Shown here piece after piece: positions 33,178 through 48,100 of a DNA stretch of 64,000 bases (positions are counted from its first letter, which is position 1; every line of letters starts with the position of its first letter). Location: the NCBI GenBank assembly GCA_022457155.1, contig JAJGOT010000275.1:87501-151500 (forward strand), read 5' to 3'. Both the position numbers and the translations under genes were made by a program. The notes under the pieces were generated by a model, which saw only the letters and a list, made by a program, of their open reading frames with translations, had not been told where the DNA came from and made no database searches. The DNA comes from Cladopsammia gracilis. Its lineage: Eukaryota > Cnidaria > Anthozoa > Scleractinia > Dendrophylliidae.

Positions 33178-36100
33178 CTAGAAATACAAATCAAATATGA
33201 AATTACAAAAAAAAAAAAAAAAAAACACACAGAGAAAAGGCATGCACTGAAGGACTTAGCAGGTGGTTTCAAGGGAAACCTAGGGGCTGGCTGACTGGCT
33301 CCCCTCAGCGGTTTGTTGAGTGGTCATGAAACCATTTCCACCCGACTCAAATAACGGTTACACTTGTCCCGTAGGAAAATATGATAAAGACAGATGAAAC
33401 TCTTGTTGGTAAGCTACTGTGTTGTGTTGTGGGTATTGCTCCTTGTCTTTTGAATATTTTGTTTTACGTCATTTGTTGATCGCAACATCTGCAACACCAA
33501 CAAACTGCCGAGAAACGTTTTCTGTTGTCTGCTAGCAAAATTCGAGACAGTCAGTATCACAAGTTGTGCAAAAGCTTGAGAAGCGATCACGTGTATGAAG
33601 CGGTATGCACGTCTCGGGACGCCTCACAGGATTACCTTAGAAAACAATAGAACAAACAACAGAACAATGGACCCTACCCCTGAAAACAATACATGTGCGT
33701 GATACCCAGGTCCAATGAAATTACAGGTTTTGAAGAGGTGCATGGTATCTGACGTGTATCAGCCAATGAAATCCTTAGGTGTGAGTAATCAAATGAAAGG
33801 TACTAGATAGTATTTTCCTGTTACGCTGTTTGTGTTTCATTTTTTGCCGACTGGAAATTCGTCATATTTCACACTTACTCTCTGTATTTGTAAAGCCATC
33901 GGTTGATAGCATTAGGAGCAGCTGGATCTCGTTCAAACAGCTTAGGAATCCACTCTTCTCCACTTTCTCTCCTCTCTCTGTGCCCTTTTCGCTGCGCTTC
34001 TTCTAGAATAAACTTCTCGTTTGTAGCTTTTTCCTGAATATTGAATAAAATGGTCCTCGTGTCAACATGCATGTTGACTACCTTGGGTGGAAATGTATTG
34101 AATGTCTACACCTAAAACATCTCACGGCTACTTCTTCATCTAAAATCTCCATGACTCCAACGCTCGAGGAAACACAACGCTGTCCGAGAGGTGAAGTGAA
34201 GCAGAAAAAACTGCTTTTTATCGTGGCTAAATGAAATATAGACGTACTTAAACTCAATTGGATTGCTGGCCAGCGGTCTTCGCCCCATATGCCTTTGTAG
34301 GAGTGACCTTTGCCCTCGCTTGCTCAACCTTGTATGCTCGCTGTCCATCGACACAGACCGTTTGTATCATTTTATTTTTCTGGTGGGGGGGGGGGGGGGG
34401 GGGGAGTGGGGTGGGTTTTTTTCGGGATTGTTTTTCTTGGCTTGCTGTGCATGAACTTTTTCTCTACTTTTGCTGCTCAGGAATTTTTTTTGGTAATTGC
34501 CCCCCCCCCCCCCCGTTCAAAAATGAAATGGTCCATCCCTAAGTATGTGGTTTTTTACTGAGGCTGTGTCAGGGTTGCCATGGATACCTCCTTCAGTCGG
34601 CAGATTTTATTTGCACCTGTCCCCACGCTCATGATAAGTTTAATTCGAGTAAGCAAGAAGTTAAAGTTCACCTATCCCATGAGGCCTTACCTGATCATTC
34701 ATCCTAATAGCATCACTGACGTGTGTCCATAACCTGTGAATGGAGTCACAGAGTTAGTATCCCGTGTAACAGGTACGAGCAGTCCATATACAAGCTGTCA
34801 TACTGTATTTCCTCGAATAATAGCTGGGGCAATTTTTTTTTTCAATCCGAAAGGGGGCGATTATTCGAGGGGAGGCTATTTATCGAGAGAGGCGATTATT
34901 TCAAATATTGCTTGCTGGAAGTACTAACGTGCTAATGTGCTAATTAGAAAGCTCGAGGAAATAAAGGAAAGAGTCTTATATAATGCGCGCGGATATTTTA
35001 CGACTTGCGAAGTAAAAATGACCAAACGTATTATCTGTTAAGCCACCGAATAAGGGATTTATTATTCGACTGAAATTCTTGTATTTATAATAGCTTGTGT
35101 CTTGAAACCGGGATGCTAAGGTGTAATACGGCAATCTACTGTGTAATACGCTCGGATATTTTGCGTGTTCTCTTTCCCTTATAAGGTAAAATGACGTCAC
35201 AGTCGAATGATAAAAGAAATTCCTTATTATCGAATCACGTGAATGGTGTGCGGTGATGAACTAGGTTGAGTCTTCCTCTATAGCTCAGAAGGAGGTCGGA
35301 CACCTTATTGAGAATTATATAACGTAATGTCGACACTTAGAATTATATTTTCAATAAACTTTTAAGTGTAAAAAAGAAAATCTAAAATCCCCACAGGATT
35401 GAACCTGTGACCTCAGCTAGGCTTAGGCTTACATAGCCTATCGTACCAGAGTACCACATAGCTTCTCGGGTTGTTTAGGCCTAAATTTAACTATATAAAC
35501 TGCTAACCCCAACCTCAACTGAGAGCTAACCAGTAACTCCGTTATATATTCTCATTAAGGTGTCCGACCTCCTTCTGAGCTATAGCATTTAGACTCTACA
35601 GGTGAACTATGATCAGACCAAGTTCCTGCCAAGATGATAGTAGTTAACCCTTTCAGTCCCAGAGTCGATTATGGAGACAACTTATGTAGTTCTTACTTCT
35701 GAGTCTGTGGACGAAATCCTATGGTGTGACCATTCAAATGAAACCTCTTCAGCAGTACTTTTGCATGGTACCATTTGTTCTAACTTTTGAGTCTGTGGAC
35801 GAAATCCTATGGTGTGACCATTCAAATGAAACCTCTTCAGCAGCACTTTTGCATGGTACCATTTGTTCTAACTTTTGAGTCTGTGGATGGAATCCTATGG
35901 TGTGACCATTCAAATGAAACCTCTTCAGCAGTACTTTTGCATGGTACCATTTGTTCTAACTTTTGAGTCTGTGGATGGAATCCTATGGTGTGACCATTCA
36001 AATGAAACCTCTTCAGCAGTACTTTTGCATGGTACCATTTGTTCTAACTTTTGAGTCTGTTGATGAAATCCTATGGTGTGACCATTCAAATGAAACCTCT

Positions 36101-39100
36101 TCAGCAGTACTTTTGCATGGTACCATTTGTTCTAGCTTTTGAGTCTGTTGATGAAATCCTATGGTGTGACCATTCAAATGAAACCTCTTCAGCAGTACTT
36201 TTGCATGGTACCATTTGTTCTAGCTTTTGAGTCTGTTGATGAAATCCTATGGTGTGACCATTCAAATGAAACCTCTTCAGCAGTACTTTTGCATGGTGCC
36301 ATTTGTTCTAACTTTTGAGTCTGTGGACGAAATCCTAGGGTGTGACCATTCAAATGAAACCTCTTCAGCAGTACTTTTGCATGGTGCCATTTGTTCTAAC
36401 TTTTGAGTCTGTGGACGAAATCCTATGGTGTGACCATTCAAATGAAACCTCTTCAGCGGTACTTTTGCATGATACCATTTGTTCCATTTGTTCTGTTTGA
36501 TGAAATCCTATGGTGTGACCATTCAAATGAAACCTCTTTGGCAGTACTTTTGCATGGTACCATTTGTTCTAACTTTTGAGTCTGTGGATGGAATCCTATG
36601 GTGTGACCATTCAAATGAAACCTCTTCAGCAGTACTTTTGCATGGTACCATTTGTTCCATTTGTTCTGTTTGATGAAATCCTATGGTGTGACCATTCAAA
36701 TGAAACCTCTTTGGCAGTACTTTTGCATGGTACCATTTGTTCTAACTTTTGAGTCTGTGGATGGAATCCTATGGTGTGACCATTCAAATGAAACCTCTTC
36801 AGCAGTACTTTTGCATGGTACCATTTGTTCTAACTTTTGAGTCTGTTGATGAAATCCTATGGTGTGACCATTCAAATGAAACCTCTTCAGCAGTACTTTT
36901 GCATGGTACCATTTGTTCTAGCTTTTGAGTCTGTTGATGAAATCCTATGGTGTGACCATTCAAATGAAACCTCTTCAGCAGTACTTTTGCATGGTACCAT
37001 TTGTTCTAACTTTTGAGTCTGTTGATGAAATCCTATGGTGTGACCATTCAAATGAAACCTCTTCAGCAGTACTTTTGCATGGTGCCATTTGTTCTAACTT
37101 TTGAGTCTGTGGACGAAATCCTATGGTGTGACCATTCAAATGAAACCTCTTCAGCGGTACTTTTGCATGGTACCATTTGTTCCATTTGTTCTGTTTGATG
37201 AAATCCTATGGTGTGACCATTCAAATGAAACCTCTTTGGCAGTACTTTTGCATGGTACCATTTATTTTTCAATATTTTAGAAAACAAAATTTGAGATTTT
37301 TCTTGAATTTTGATCTTTGGCACTCTTGGGAGTGAAAGGGTTGAGGTACGTACTTTTCAGACTCAAATTCTCCTTGGCTGTTGTAATCCACTAGATGTCT
37401 CGGAAGTCTCTTTGCTTTGATCTCAGGAGTTGGATCCCAAAACAGTTCAGGCAAAGGCTCCTCCTCCTAAAATAAATCACAGATTTGTGAATGTCACAAC
37501 TATCAGCAACAATCATAAATGTATCAACCGTGTGAACCTGTAGTAATTACAATGTGCAGGCCATCTTTTAGCGCAAAATATTTTATCATACAAACGTTTT
37601 GATGCAAGGGACAAAATTTCGTTTTACTGGAGTTTTAATGTAACACATTAATATTAGTGACATGAAGCGACATTGAAATATGGACGAGTGGCCACTTCCC
37701 AGAAGTTAAAAACAATGTAAAATATCACCAGCGTTGAAAATGGCCACGGTCGCGGTCACGGTCGCAGTCGCTTACGAGCGGTGGTCGATTAGGAAAGGTT
37801 TCGTACCGACTGTAATGATTTGGCTGGAAACAATTCGGTATTTTGGAAAAGTGGTCGCTTAGAAGAGATGGTTCCTTACGAGAGGTGGTCGTGCTGTATA
37901 GAGGTTCAACTGAACCTGATATTGTGTCATCAAATTCCCAAACCGAACTTGGGGTAACAAGTTCACTAACTTTATCTAGTAATTCTTCGTTTGCGTCCGG
38001 TGATGGAGGTGGCAGATGAACGCATGTATTCATTAATCAAGAAATGAAAACTCAGAGTTTCATTTTTGTTAACATTAGTATGTTGATAAATCACAAAACC
38101 AACTCAGAAGACAAAGTTTTCACTCACCCCTGCAGGAATTGGAGCTTTCAAGTCTGTTATGACAATTTCGCCATCCTATAAAACAATAAACCTAAGCATT
38201 TTGCCACTTCACTTCACTTCACACAATAAACCATTAATTACACTGACAATCGGACATAATTTCCATTATCACTCGATGCATATTTTTCTTCCTTTTCATT
38301 GGCCGAGAGCCCACCACATGACCTGCGAATAACTGCCTACGAATAATTCAACTCATGCGCACAACGGTGCAAAGTTGTTTTGCTGCGAATAATTGTTCCG
38401 CTCCTGTCCTCTGCAATGGCAGCCCGATTTCTGCTGTTTTAGCAGAACATGAATAAGTATTATATTGAAAAAAAAAAAGACTCAGTGATCGAATGATAAA
38501 ACAATTATTGAACTCGGCTATCGAAAAATATCGTGATTTGTCAGTGTCTCTCAGTATTTGCCTCAGCCGCTCGCCACTGACAAATCACGATATTTTGCTC
38601 AACCTCGTCCAACAATTGATAAATGTTTGCCTTTCAGTAAGTGTAAGCAGATTATAAGAGTGATCACCTACCCATTTGCCTTCTATTCTGCACAGTGTTT
38701 CTTTGCCCATTTTAATTTTACCAGCAACATAATTTGACTCTCCACTCTTTTTCCAAAACGGCTGTCAAACAAACAAAACACAGCAGATTATATACTATAC
38801 TTTTTGACCAGTCCCATATATACATTTCATTCAGACAGTTCCCTTGCAAAACCATATTATATTATTCAGGGACGGACTTTGGGAGGACAATTAAAAAGAA
38901 CAAGATGTATATACATGTACTGCACTGTATCTGTCTTTTACTTGATAAAAACTAAGTGGAAATAACATACTTTAAGCTTGAATTCGATTTCAGCCTTGTA
39001 CCCAGTCTTTTCACAGTTTATCGTGACAACTCCTCCTAATTCCATTGTCAATGTTCCGATCAAAATACCTAAAAGAACAAGAAAAGGAAAATTGAGTTTT

Positions 39101-42100
39101 CATGAGGAGAGTTATGTACATTTTAAAACAGTCTATCCCCGTCTCTCTGATGGACAGGTCAATGGACCACTGGTATGGAATGCCGGGGGGAGGTACTCTT
39201 TGAATTTTTGGTGGGGTTCTGCCACCCGGTTCTACAGATCCTGACCCCATTTCAGACCAAACTACACCATTTTCCACACCCCTTTTTAGACCTTGTTTAG
39301 TAGTCTGAAGCAGTAAATTGTACCATATCATATTGAATGATACTTTTTGATTACATCTCTTTCTCTCGTTTTTCTTTTCGTTTGGAGAGCTGAAAAGAGA
39401 AACACGTTTACACGCTTTTGTGGAAAACCGCTCGAGAACTCGAAGATCCTAGCTGAGACGAAGATGCAACGTTCCACGTGAGCTTGCACTTGAGAGTTTG
39501 ACTGCTGACCGGAAGAGTCTGCTAAGCTCGTGGCGGTTAACTCTGTTAAATAGCCATTTAACTAAATCTAAAAACTATACCCAATGTCAGACAAAATAGT
39601 CAAAATCTTTTCCAGTTTTCAGACCAAAACGGCTAAAAAAAACATACCCTGTGGGGTGGCACATACTTATAAAGCTTATATGGGGGAGAGCACTCTCGAG
39701 ATGGAAGGTAACTCTCCAACAAATGTAACTATGGTAAGTATGTTCTGGGAACTAACCTTTACAGTGAGCATAGGGAATGGTCATCACATAATCTTCTCCG
39801 AACCTTAACAGTGTCATGGTGGCACATCCGTCCAAAATGGCAGAGGATGAATTTCCTATCAAATCACAGTAAGCATACAATATTTATTAGTACTATATTA
39901 TGTACGAAAAAGTAAATGTTTCACGAAAAAGGGATTTTTCTGGGTATCTTTAGTTTCTGAGGAATGAAGGGATTAGGCACTTTGCAACTCCCATGGCTAT
40001 GAGCCAACTCGTGGATACAAAACAACCTTTGGACCCTCCCCTCTCCTAGTCAACCTCCCCTCCCCCCTGCATCCAACTCCCCACCCTCCCCTCCCCTCCC
40101 TTTGACACCGTCTCCATGGGTAAGGCACTTTGCAACTCTCATGGCTATCAGCCAACTCATGGATACAAAACAACCTTCGGACCCTCCCCTCTCCTAGGCA
40201 CTTGGCTCCACCAACCTCCCCTCTCCCCCCTGCATCCAACTCCCCACCCTCCCCTCCCATCCCTTCGAAACCATCCCCATGGGTAAGGCAGGTGACCATT
40301 ACATATAACAGACTCAAGTGAAAATTTGCATATTTTTGACGTATGTTATAACTCGTTCAACGCTTTGCATATTCACAAGTTAAAAAGGTGGATACTTGTC
40401 ACTGTGGTGACATAAAATTGACACATGTATGCATTACAGATGTGTCAATCTTCTAGAGGTAGAGTATCAGGGGTTTCAATAGAAGCCAGCTACCGGTGGT
40501 GTACCACCACCTACTTCGCCTCTCACCCCGGTACTGACAACAAACAACTGTCTTACATTTCACACAATTTCATGCTCAGAATGCTGGAAATTGCATTTCC
40601 GAGCCTCTAGATTTCAAAATTGTATGGGAAGACCCCCCCCCCCCCCACCCCCTTGTGGGACGGGGCCTTACAGTCCCTTATCTGTTGTGGCCACCTATTA
40701 TACCTTGGCCAGCCGCCTACTTCAATTCTTATTGAAACCTCTAAGAGTTTGCATGAATTTTAGTCTCTTTGGACCAAGTGAACTGACTGTTGATTGTTTA
40801 AAATAGAACTCACCATAAAATTTAGACTTTGCCAGACAGGAGCAGTTCACGACATATCCCTCCTCCCTGTTGGAAATATAAAACGCTGACACTGGAGGAT
40901 GATGGGAAACCTGCTCAGATACAAAGTGTGTCTTGGTACCATTGGGGTGAAGCCAATAACAGCGAAATGTCTCACCCAGAATTGGGTTGTATGGCTTTTT
41001 TAAACCCTGAGAATAAAATACAAGCAATAATTTGGTTTGGCAGAACTACATTCCTACTAAAATCTTATACTATAATAAAGAAATAAAAAAACGTGCCGAG
41101 TGCATTATTGAGTTATATAAGCCCGCAGGAATTTTTAAGAACATGAGAGAAGTGCAGAGAAGCACGAGCTAAAGGTTATAATCAACCTTACGTCACGCGC
41201 ATGCTTTATCGAGTTATAATGAACTCAGTTTAACCAATCATAGCACGCGCATTTCCTTAAGCATTTTATAAAACCTAACATTTAACTCATACTACTACAT
41301 AATAAGAGTGAGAATAATCAGTTCAAAGCAAAGAGTAACAAGTCAAACCTCTTGTCAAATTTTAAGGAGACTGAATGAGATTATGGGACAAATGAAAGCC
41401 AGAGTTTAAAAGCTCATAAATAATAATAATCAGGAGGTGACATGCTAGAAGGTGCTGGTTGGGGACGTGAAATCTGGCAGCTGGATCTAAGAGACTATCC
41501 TCCTGATACTGGTACTTAATGCTGCTATTATTTTCTCTACAAACCTTTGGTTTCTTGTAGAACCCTGATAGATACCACCTCACTACTTCTTTCATTCTGC
41601 TGTAAGCATTCTCCTCTCTAGCAGCTCTGTAAAACACAACATCAAGATACCTCTTTACACAGCAATGTTTACACTGTATCAGTGCCAAACAAGACAGGTT
41701 ATTGATGGACTTTGATGGTTTACAACACTACGGCCATACCCCTTGCCAAATTGAAAACTATGTTAGTAGGTCACGGGGTGATCCCAAGCAGTGACAAGTC
41801 TGTAATTGTTAATATTACCTAAGACTTTGTTAATTCTGTCTGGGATGAGATAACACATTTGGAATTAACCAACAAACAATATCAAAAAGGTGTGAAACAT
41901 TTACTATGACAAACATTTCTAATTTGCAAGCTGATTGTGATGGGGCGTCATGCATTGCATTGCATCATGCTGCATTTTATCATATCACATCATATCACAT
42001 TGCATCCACATCAGCATTGCAGTTAAAATACCAATGAATATTATTTTTTTACCTGGATAAAATGTCAGCATGGAAGTAGAAGTCAGAAAGCTTGTCTAGA

Positions 42101-45100
42101 AATGACCTTGGTTCCAGAATAAAGGTCGGTAAGGTTACTCTGGAGAGATCCATACCAGGTTTAACCTGTGCAAAAACACATAGGAAACACTGGTTAAACC
42201 AAAAAAAAATGACTTTCTCATACATGTAAGTATTAAAATTATGTTGTATCTGGTAGTTGGGCTGCAAATTGACATCATTAGATAATAAGCACTGTATTAT
42301 CATGACTGACCCCAAGGGAAACAGAGAGGTTTGTTTCCCTGAGACCCTCAATGTTTCCCGAGGTGAAGCGGAGGTGTTTTGTTATACCTCCTGACTCAAA
42401 AATAGAAAAAAAATAGGTGTCAAGTTTATTGCAAAATGTTACAAATTACATACACATGTAATAATGCACATTCAAGGCACATGACCTGATCAAGGTGCAA
42501 ATCAAAAGTTCAAGTTCTTGTTTCCTTAGGGAGTTAGTGAGTTTTGTTTGCCCTAGAGAGTTTTGACCCATAGCACATTACACATTCTTGCGAGGTCTCT
42601 GTCTATGGGAGCTGTCCATTAGCAGTGGTTCCACTGGAACAATCATGTCTTTTACTTCTTTAACCTGGCATTAATGAATCATGCTAACCTGTTTTAGTAG
42701 TGCCCACAGAATACTTTTGTTCTCATCTTCAATCTCCTCCAGTGCCTCACCAGCCTAAATACAACAGAAAAAAAACTGGTTAAACAAGTGTGACAGGTTT
42801 TGTGTATACAGGAGAGTGACATAAAAATATCTCATGTTTCCTTGAATCAAATTTATAATAATAATTACTACTACTACTAATAATAATAATATTAAATAGT
42901 TATACATGTAAGTCATGTAACCTGTAGGCAGTTCTAGCTTTAACATTTGGTGGTGAAATCCAACATTATGTGACCATTCAAATGAAAAGCTCTTCAGCAG
43001 TACTTTTCTTGTTTGTCAGTAAAATGTAATAACAAAATGAAATTCAGTTTAATATTATTCTTCAATTCTAATTTGGCAGGTTAATCTTGGAAGTGAGAGT
43101 CAAAGGGGCTACCTTTCACCCATGGGAGTGAGATGTTGTTACATGTACGTATGTACCACTATAATTATACCATATACCAACGTGTGTGAACTGGGGCTTG
43201 ATGGTTTTGCAGGGATGTAGCTAAGAGCCGGCTACCAGCTAATTTTACCAGCTGAAAGACTTGGGGTGATTTTGAAGGTGCACAAGCCAGAAAAAACGGC
43301 TGGGCTTGTCAATGAGCCTGCTGAGTTTTTCTTAGCCACACCACTGGTTTTGTTCTTAAAATTACACCAAAATTGAGTAGAGTAAAATCAAGTCACCTGT
43401 CCTAAGTACTCCTCCCCTTTTTCTTTCACATAAACTGTTTCTACAATTGGCCCTTCATCGATCTCTTCATCAGCATCTGCAGTGAAAATAATAGTAATAA
43501 TTAATATAAATTATTACGTTGTATAGTGTGGGTGCTTCTGAATTAGAAAATATAGACTTTCATACAAATTCACATTGTTCAGGCTGTGTAAAGCATGATT
43601 TTTCTTATACATCAGTGTAATTAAAATCCTTGCTCAACAGCAAATATCATTAAAGAGCAATCATGTTTACACACCTCTGCCAAGTGGTCCTACTGTGTCA
43701 TCTAATTCATTATCAGAGTCAGATTTCTCCTGAAAACAGTCAAGAAAAAGATGCAAAACATCAGTCAGTATTTTAATACAGACACAAACAGATTTTACCA
43801 CCCAAACTGAAACAATTTCATAAAAAAACAACCTCTAATACAGACAATTAACTTGGCTAATTCCAAGCCATATCAGTTTGGATGTTATGTCTGTACTAAA
43901 TTGAATTTTCTTGAAAAACAATGAAACGCATGTACGTCATATTAAATATCTACATCTGCACTCACAAGAACCCACTTTATAAAGATACCCTCGGCTGTTA
44001 ATATGCACAGCGTCTGTGGTCCCTACAGTATAAGGATTAATGGGGTTTGACAGTACTCAGTGTTCCAGATAAGAGAGGGGTCTGAGGTCAAAATCCAACC
44101 AGGCTGGCTTCCTGAATTGACAAATCAAATGGCTAACTTAAAGGCCCACCTTCACCCAAAATGCTGTGCGCGCCGTGATCACTTTCTGTGCTGAATTTTG
44201 TGTAACACGAAATTCACGCTTGAGTGCGTGCAACCAATCAGATCACGCATATGAACAATGGAGCATTTCAAAACAAAAACAAACGAACGCAACGTCTTTT
44301 GGGTGAAGGTGGGCCTTTAAGATTTAGAGAGACCCACAACCTGTTGACCCCTTTAAATTATTAATTGTCTCCCTGCCTTCAAAAGTTAACTGGAACACTG
44401 AGTACTACTCTATCATGAAATTACTATGATATGAATATTGAGGGTCTATTATACTCTGGCGGGCTGGCAGTTTAAGCCATTTTTTAATGTTGGTTTGCGG
44501 GTACATTCGTATTTATCTGGCAGTTTACGGTCAAGAATTATCGGCGGTTTCGGTCTTGAGGAAAAAACCAAAGTGGTTTGCGATCTAGGAAGAACAAACT
44601 ATGGCAGTTTGCGGACTGTGCGACCCCCTATAATAGACCCTCAATATTACTATTAATGAGTGGGAGACACTAAAACATTTTTATAAAGAACTGACCATTG
44701 CATCATTGCTGTCATCATCTTGATCTGTGAAAATCAACAAAATGACAGATCATAAGAATTACCAGGCAGGGAAATAAGATAAAATCAGAATTACAGTAGA
44801 TCAAAAAATAAGGCTTAATTATAAACAACTAATCTGAGAGCAGTTTTCCATTGAGTGTCAAAAGTAATTACACAATTGCTTTGGTTTTGCATTGCTACGC
44901 TTTGTGATTGGCTAAAAAATCTCGCGCCACTTTCTCGACCAAACAGAAGTAAAACCAAAACCAATCGTGACTTGCTCGCACGTGTTTTCCCGCGCTTGGC
45001 GCCACTGACATGTAATTGCTTCGAGCTCTGATTGGTTCATTGGATTGTTTACGACTGCTGTGATTGGTCAGAGTAATTACTTTGGTTTTGGTTTTACGAC

Positions 45101-48100
45101 ACTCAATTGAAAACTGCTCTAGTAACAGAGGTAACCATTATACAGTGTTATGATCAAGTTGCTTTCATGCAATAATGAATCTTGTAATAAATCAAATACA
45201 CACTTTAGAGCAGTTTTTAATTGCGTGTCGTAAAACAAAAACCAAAGTAATTACACTGGCCAAGCACAACAGTCGCAGACAATCCAATGAACCAAAGAGA
45301 ACTCAAAGCAAATACATGTAGCAGGCGCCAAGTGCGGAAAAACGCGTGCGAGCAAGTCACGATTGCTTTTAGTTTCACTTCTGACTGATAAAGTGGCGCG
45401 AGATTTTTGAGCCAATCACAAAGCGTAGCGATGCAAAACCAAGGCAATCGCAAAATTACTTTCAACACTCAATTTAAAATCGCTCGTTCAGCACAAAACT
45501 AATTATTTTACCAGGAATTCCTTGTTCATCATCTCTGTCTTCTTTGTCATCTTTGCCATATAGTTCACTCAACCTATCAATGATCATTACAAATAAATGA
45601 TATCAGTCTTGGCCAAATATGAGTTGACAGTCTTGCAACACATTCTGTAAAATGCCGCTTAATTTATTATAAGCCGTATACAACTTTGTAAGGGTTGTTT
45701 TGCTGGTAGCAAAAAATATTGCGATAAGGAACCGTTGTTTAAGTAAATTTGGTGTGAACTTTTGTAAAGAATTGCTGTTAAGGAGTGTGTTGTGCTCATA
45801 TGTAGGATGGGGCATAACTGGAATAATGTTTTGTTACCAAACTGATGGGCCAAAAAATAATTCACTGCATACAGCACTTGGTCCATGGGTAGGCTGCTAG
45901 AAAAAGGGATAAGCAGGGGAGAAAGAGCCTTGGTCGCCCTCAGGGAGAAAGTAGATGTGTAGCAACACAGCTATAGTACAGGTCAGAGATATCCAACCAC
46001 AAATGGACGCGTTAAACGCGTTGGCAAAAAAAAAATGGGTTAATGCGTTTGCATTTTTCAATGGAAAATGGACTTTCAGTGAAGCTCATTAGTATGTAAC
46101 TAACCTTTGTTTTCCAAAACAATACACCTTATTCCAAAATGGCGGGCAATTTATTCTTCTTTTGTATGCATGTCAATTAGCCCTCTTTGCTTCATTTTCG
46201 CATGAAAATTCTGTTGTATTTTGCACATGCTGACGAGGCAACAAGGGCTAATTAACATACAGATAAAAGAATAATAAAATGGCCGCCATTTTGGAATAAG
46301 GTGTATTACCTACAGTAGAAAGTTAACTGATGGCAGTGAATAACAATAGTGAAAATGCGTCAGAGAAATGCGTTTTCTAATGCGTTTTTGAAAATGCGTT
46401 AACACAAAAACCTGAGCATGTTTTGCGTTTGCATTGGACGGATATCGCTGACTTGTACTGTACAGATGGGAGCTATTTAAAAAGTTGTTCTTCAAACATT
46501 GTTGGACATGCCCAATGGGCTAGAGGGAGGGGGGCCTGCTTATTTACTGGAGCCACTACTCCTCCGATCAATGACGAACCAAACCAAACCAAACCTATTT
46601 TTTCTCCTTGTAATTCATTGTGTGTGGCAAAATAAATAAAATAAAATAAAAATAAAATAAATTGATAGTACTAATACATTGACACATACATTCCTTTGTT
46701 GTCTTTCTGAATGCTGTAACCCTGGTTTTGAGCAACTTCTAAAGCATCCAAAAAGCAGTGACCTGAATCAAGACAATTAACAGTAATTAGTTAATAAATT
46801 AATGAAGAGAAACATGGTAAATATAGTCCAGCTTGATCACAAATGCATGTAATAAACAAACTGTATTCATTATTTATATGTGTAACTGGTCATAGTAGTA
46901 TGAAGGAAATATGTCACATGCGAAGAAGGTTAACAATATGCATCAAGAGCTGGACGATACCCAGTTTTCAATTGAAGGGGTGCATGGAATAATACCCTAA
47001 GTGACTTTTGATGTAACATAAAATTCTCCCTGTGTTTTGCAAGAGAATACAAGGCAACTTGGAAGGAGAATCTAGCAGTTTATCAGAAGTCACTTAGGGC
47101 TTTCTTCCAGGCAACCCTTCTATTTCTGGATAAAACCCTGCATTAATGAACCAAGCAAAATGATCTAGCTGAGAAGCTTTCCTGGATAGGTAAGTGCTCA
47201 GTCATAGAGCATTAATTAAAACTAGTTTCGTCTGAGGTGTCTAGCTCTTCTCTCGTCAGGGACTAACGATAACAATTCTGTCTTCAAATTCAATAACTGT
47301 AGAGATAAGTTACAGATAAATTATTTTTACTTACCATCAGATTCCGAGTCTGCTCTCAAGATTAGATAATCCTTAGGCATAGGTTGAGCGATGGACCCTG
47401 CCATCTCTCCTTTGGGACCCTTGGTAGCCCAGATGTAGTGCTCCAAGGGATGATAGATCTTAAAACAGAATCCTTCTTTTTTAGAAGGACGCTGTAAAAT
47501 CTCACAGCCATTCAAGAGTACAGTGCCGACCCACTGACCATGCTGTAAAAGAAATGAAAATAAAGATATCAAAAGAAATACCTATTATTATTAGGGTTCT
47601 CGATAACTTATTAATCAACTGCTCCATTTCTGTTAATAGCCTTAACAATGTGGCACATGGCTAAAAGGTCTTACTAAACTTTGCATGTTGAAACACTTAA
47701 TTCACAGCCGTAACACTTTTATTGGTGACACCCCTCACAGGTGTTACGGGTTACAGGTTCAATTGAGAACACTGATTATAATTAAATACTGAAAACTTCT
47801 GATGCACAACACGCATTCTTTTAACAGTAACTATATACATCTATTAAAAACCCAAAGAGTACAAAAAACGTTTAACAGTTTAATTGCTGGCTTACTAACC
47901 ATATATTTTGCATTTAGTATAAGCCCATGGTCTTAAATTTTCGAGAGGGCTTATTTTTGTAAGGATTTTTGTGTCTGTGATTTGTTGGGCTTATTTTTGG
48001 GAGGGCTTATTTTCAGAATTTTTATGGTATATATAAGGCACACCCCAAGTTTAGAACAGATTTAGAGTGAACAAGCAGATTTTCATAGAAAAAATGCAGC

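Noticed and set aside
32869..33294. 141-codon plus-strand frame
   Set aside because: Shadow of the terminal exon of the ORP8-like gene on the opposite strand.
35396..35480. tRNA gene on the minus strand
   Set aside because: A B-box-like GGTTCAATCC is present, but the T loop is the wrong size and no acceptor stem pairs.
36479..37323. Repetitive open frames across the 88-bp array
   Set aside because: The unit is 88 bp, so the frame changes every copy; the frames are by-products of the repeat.
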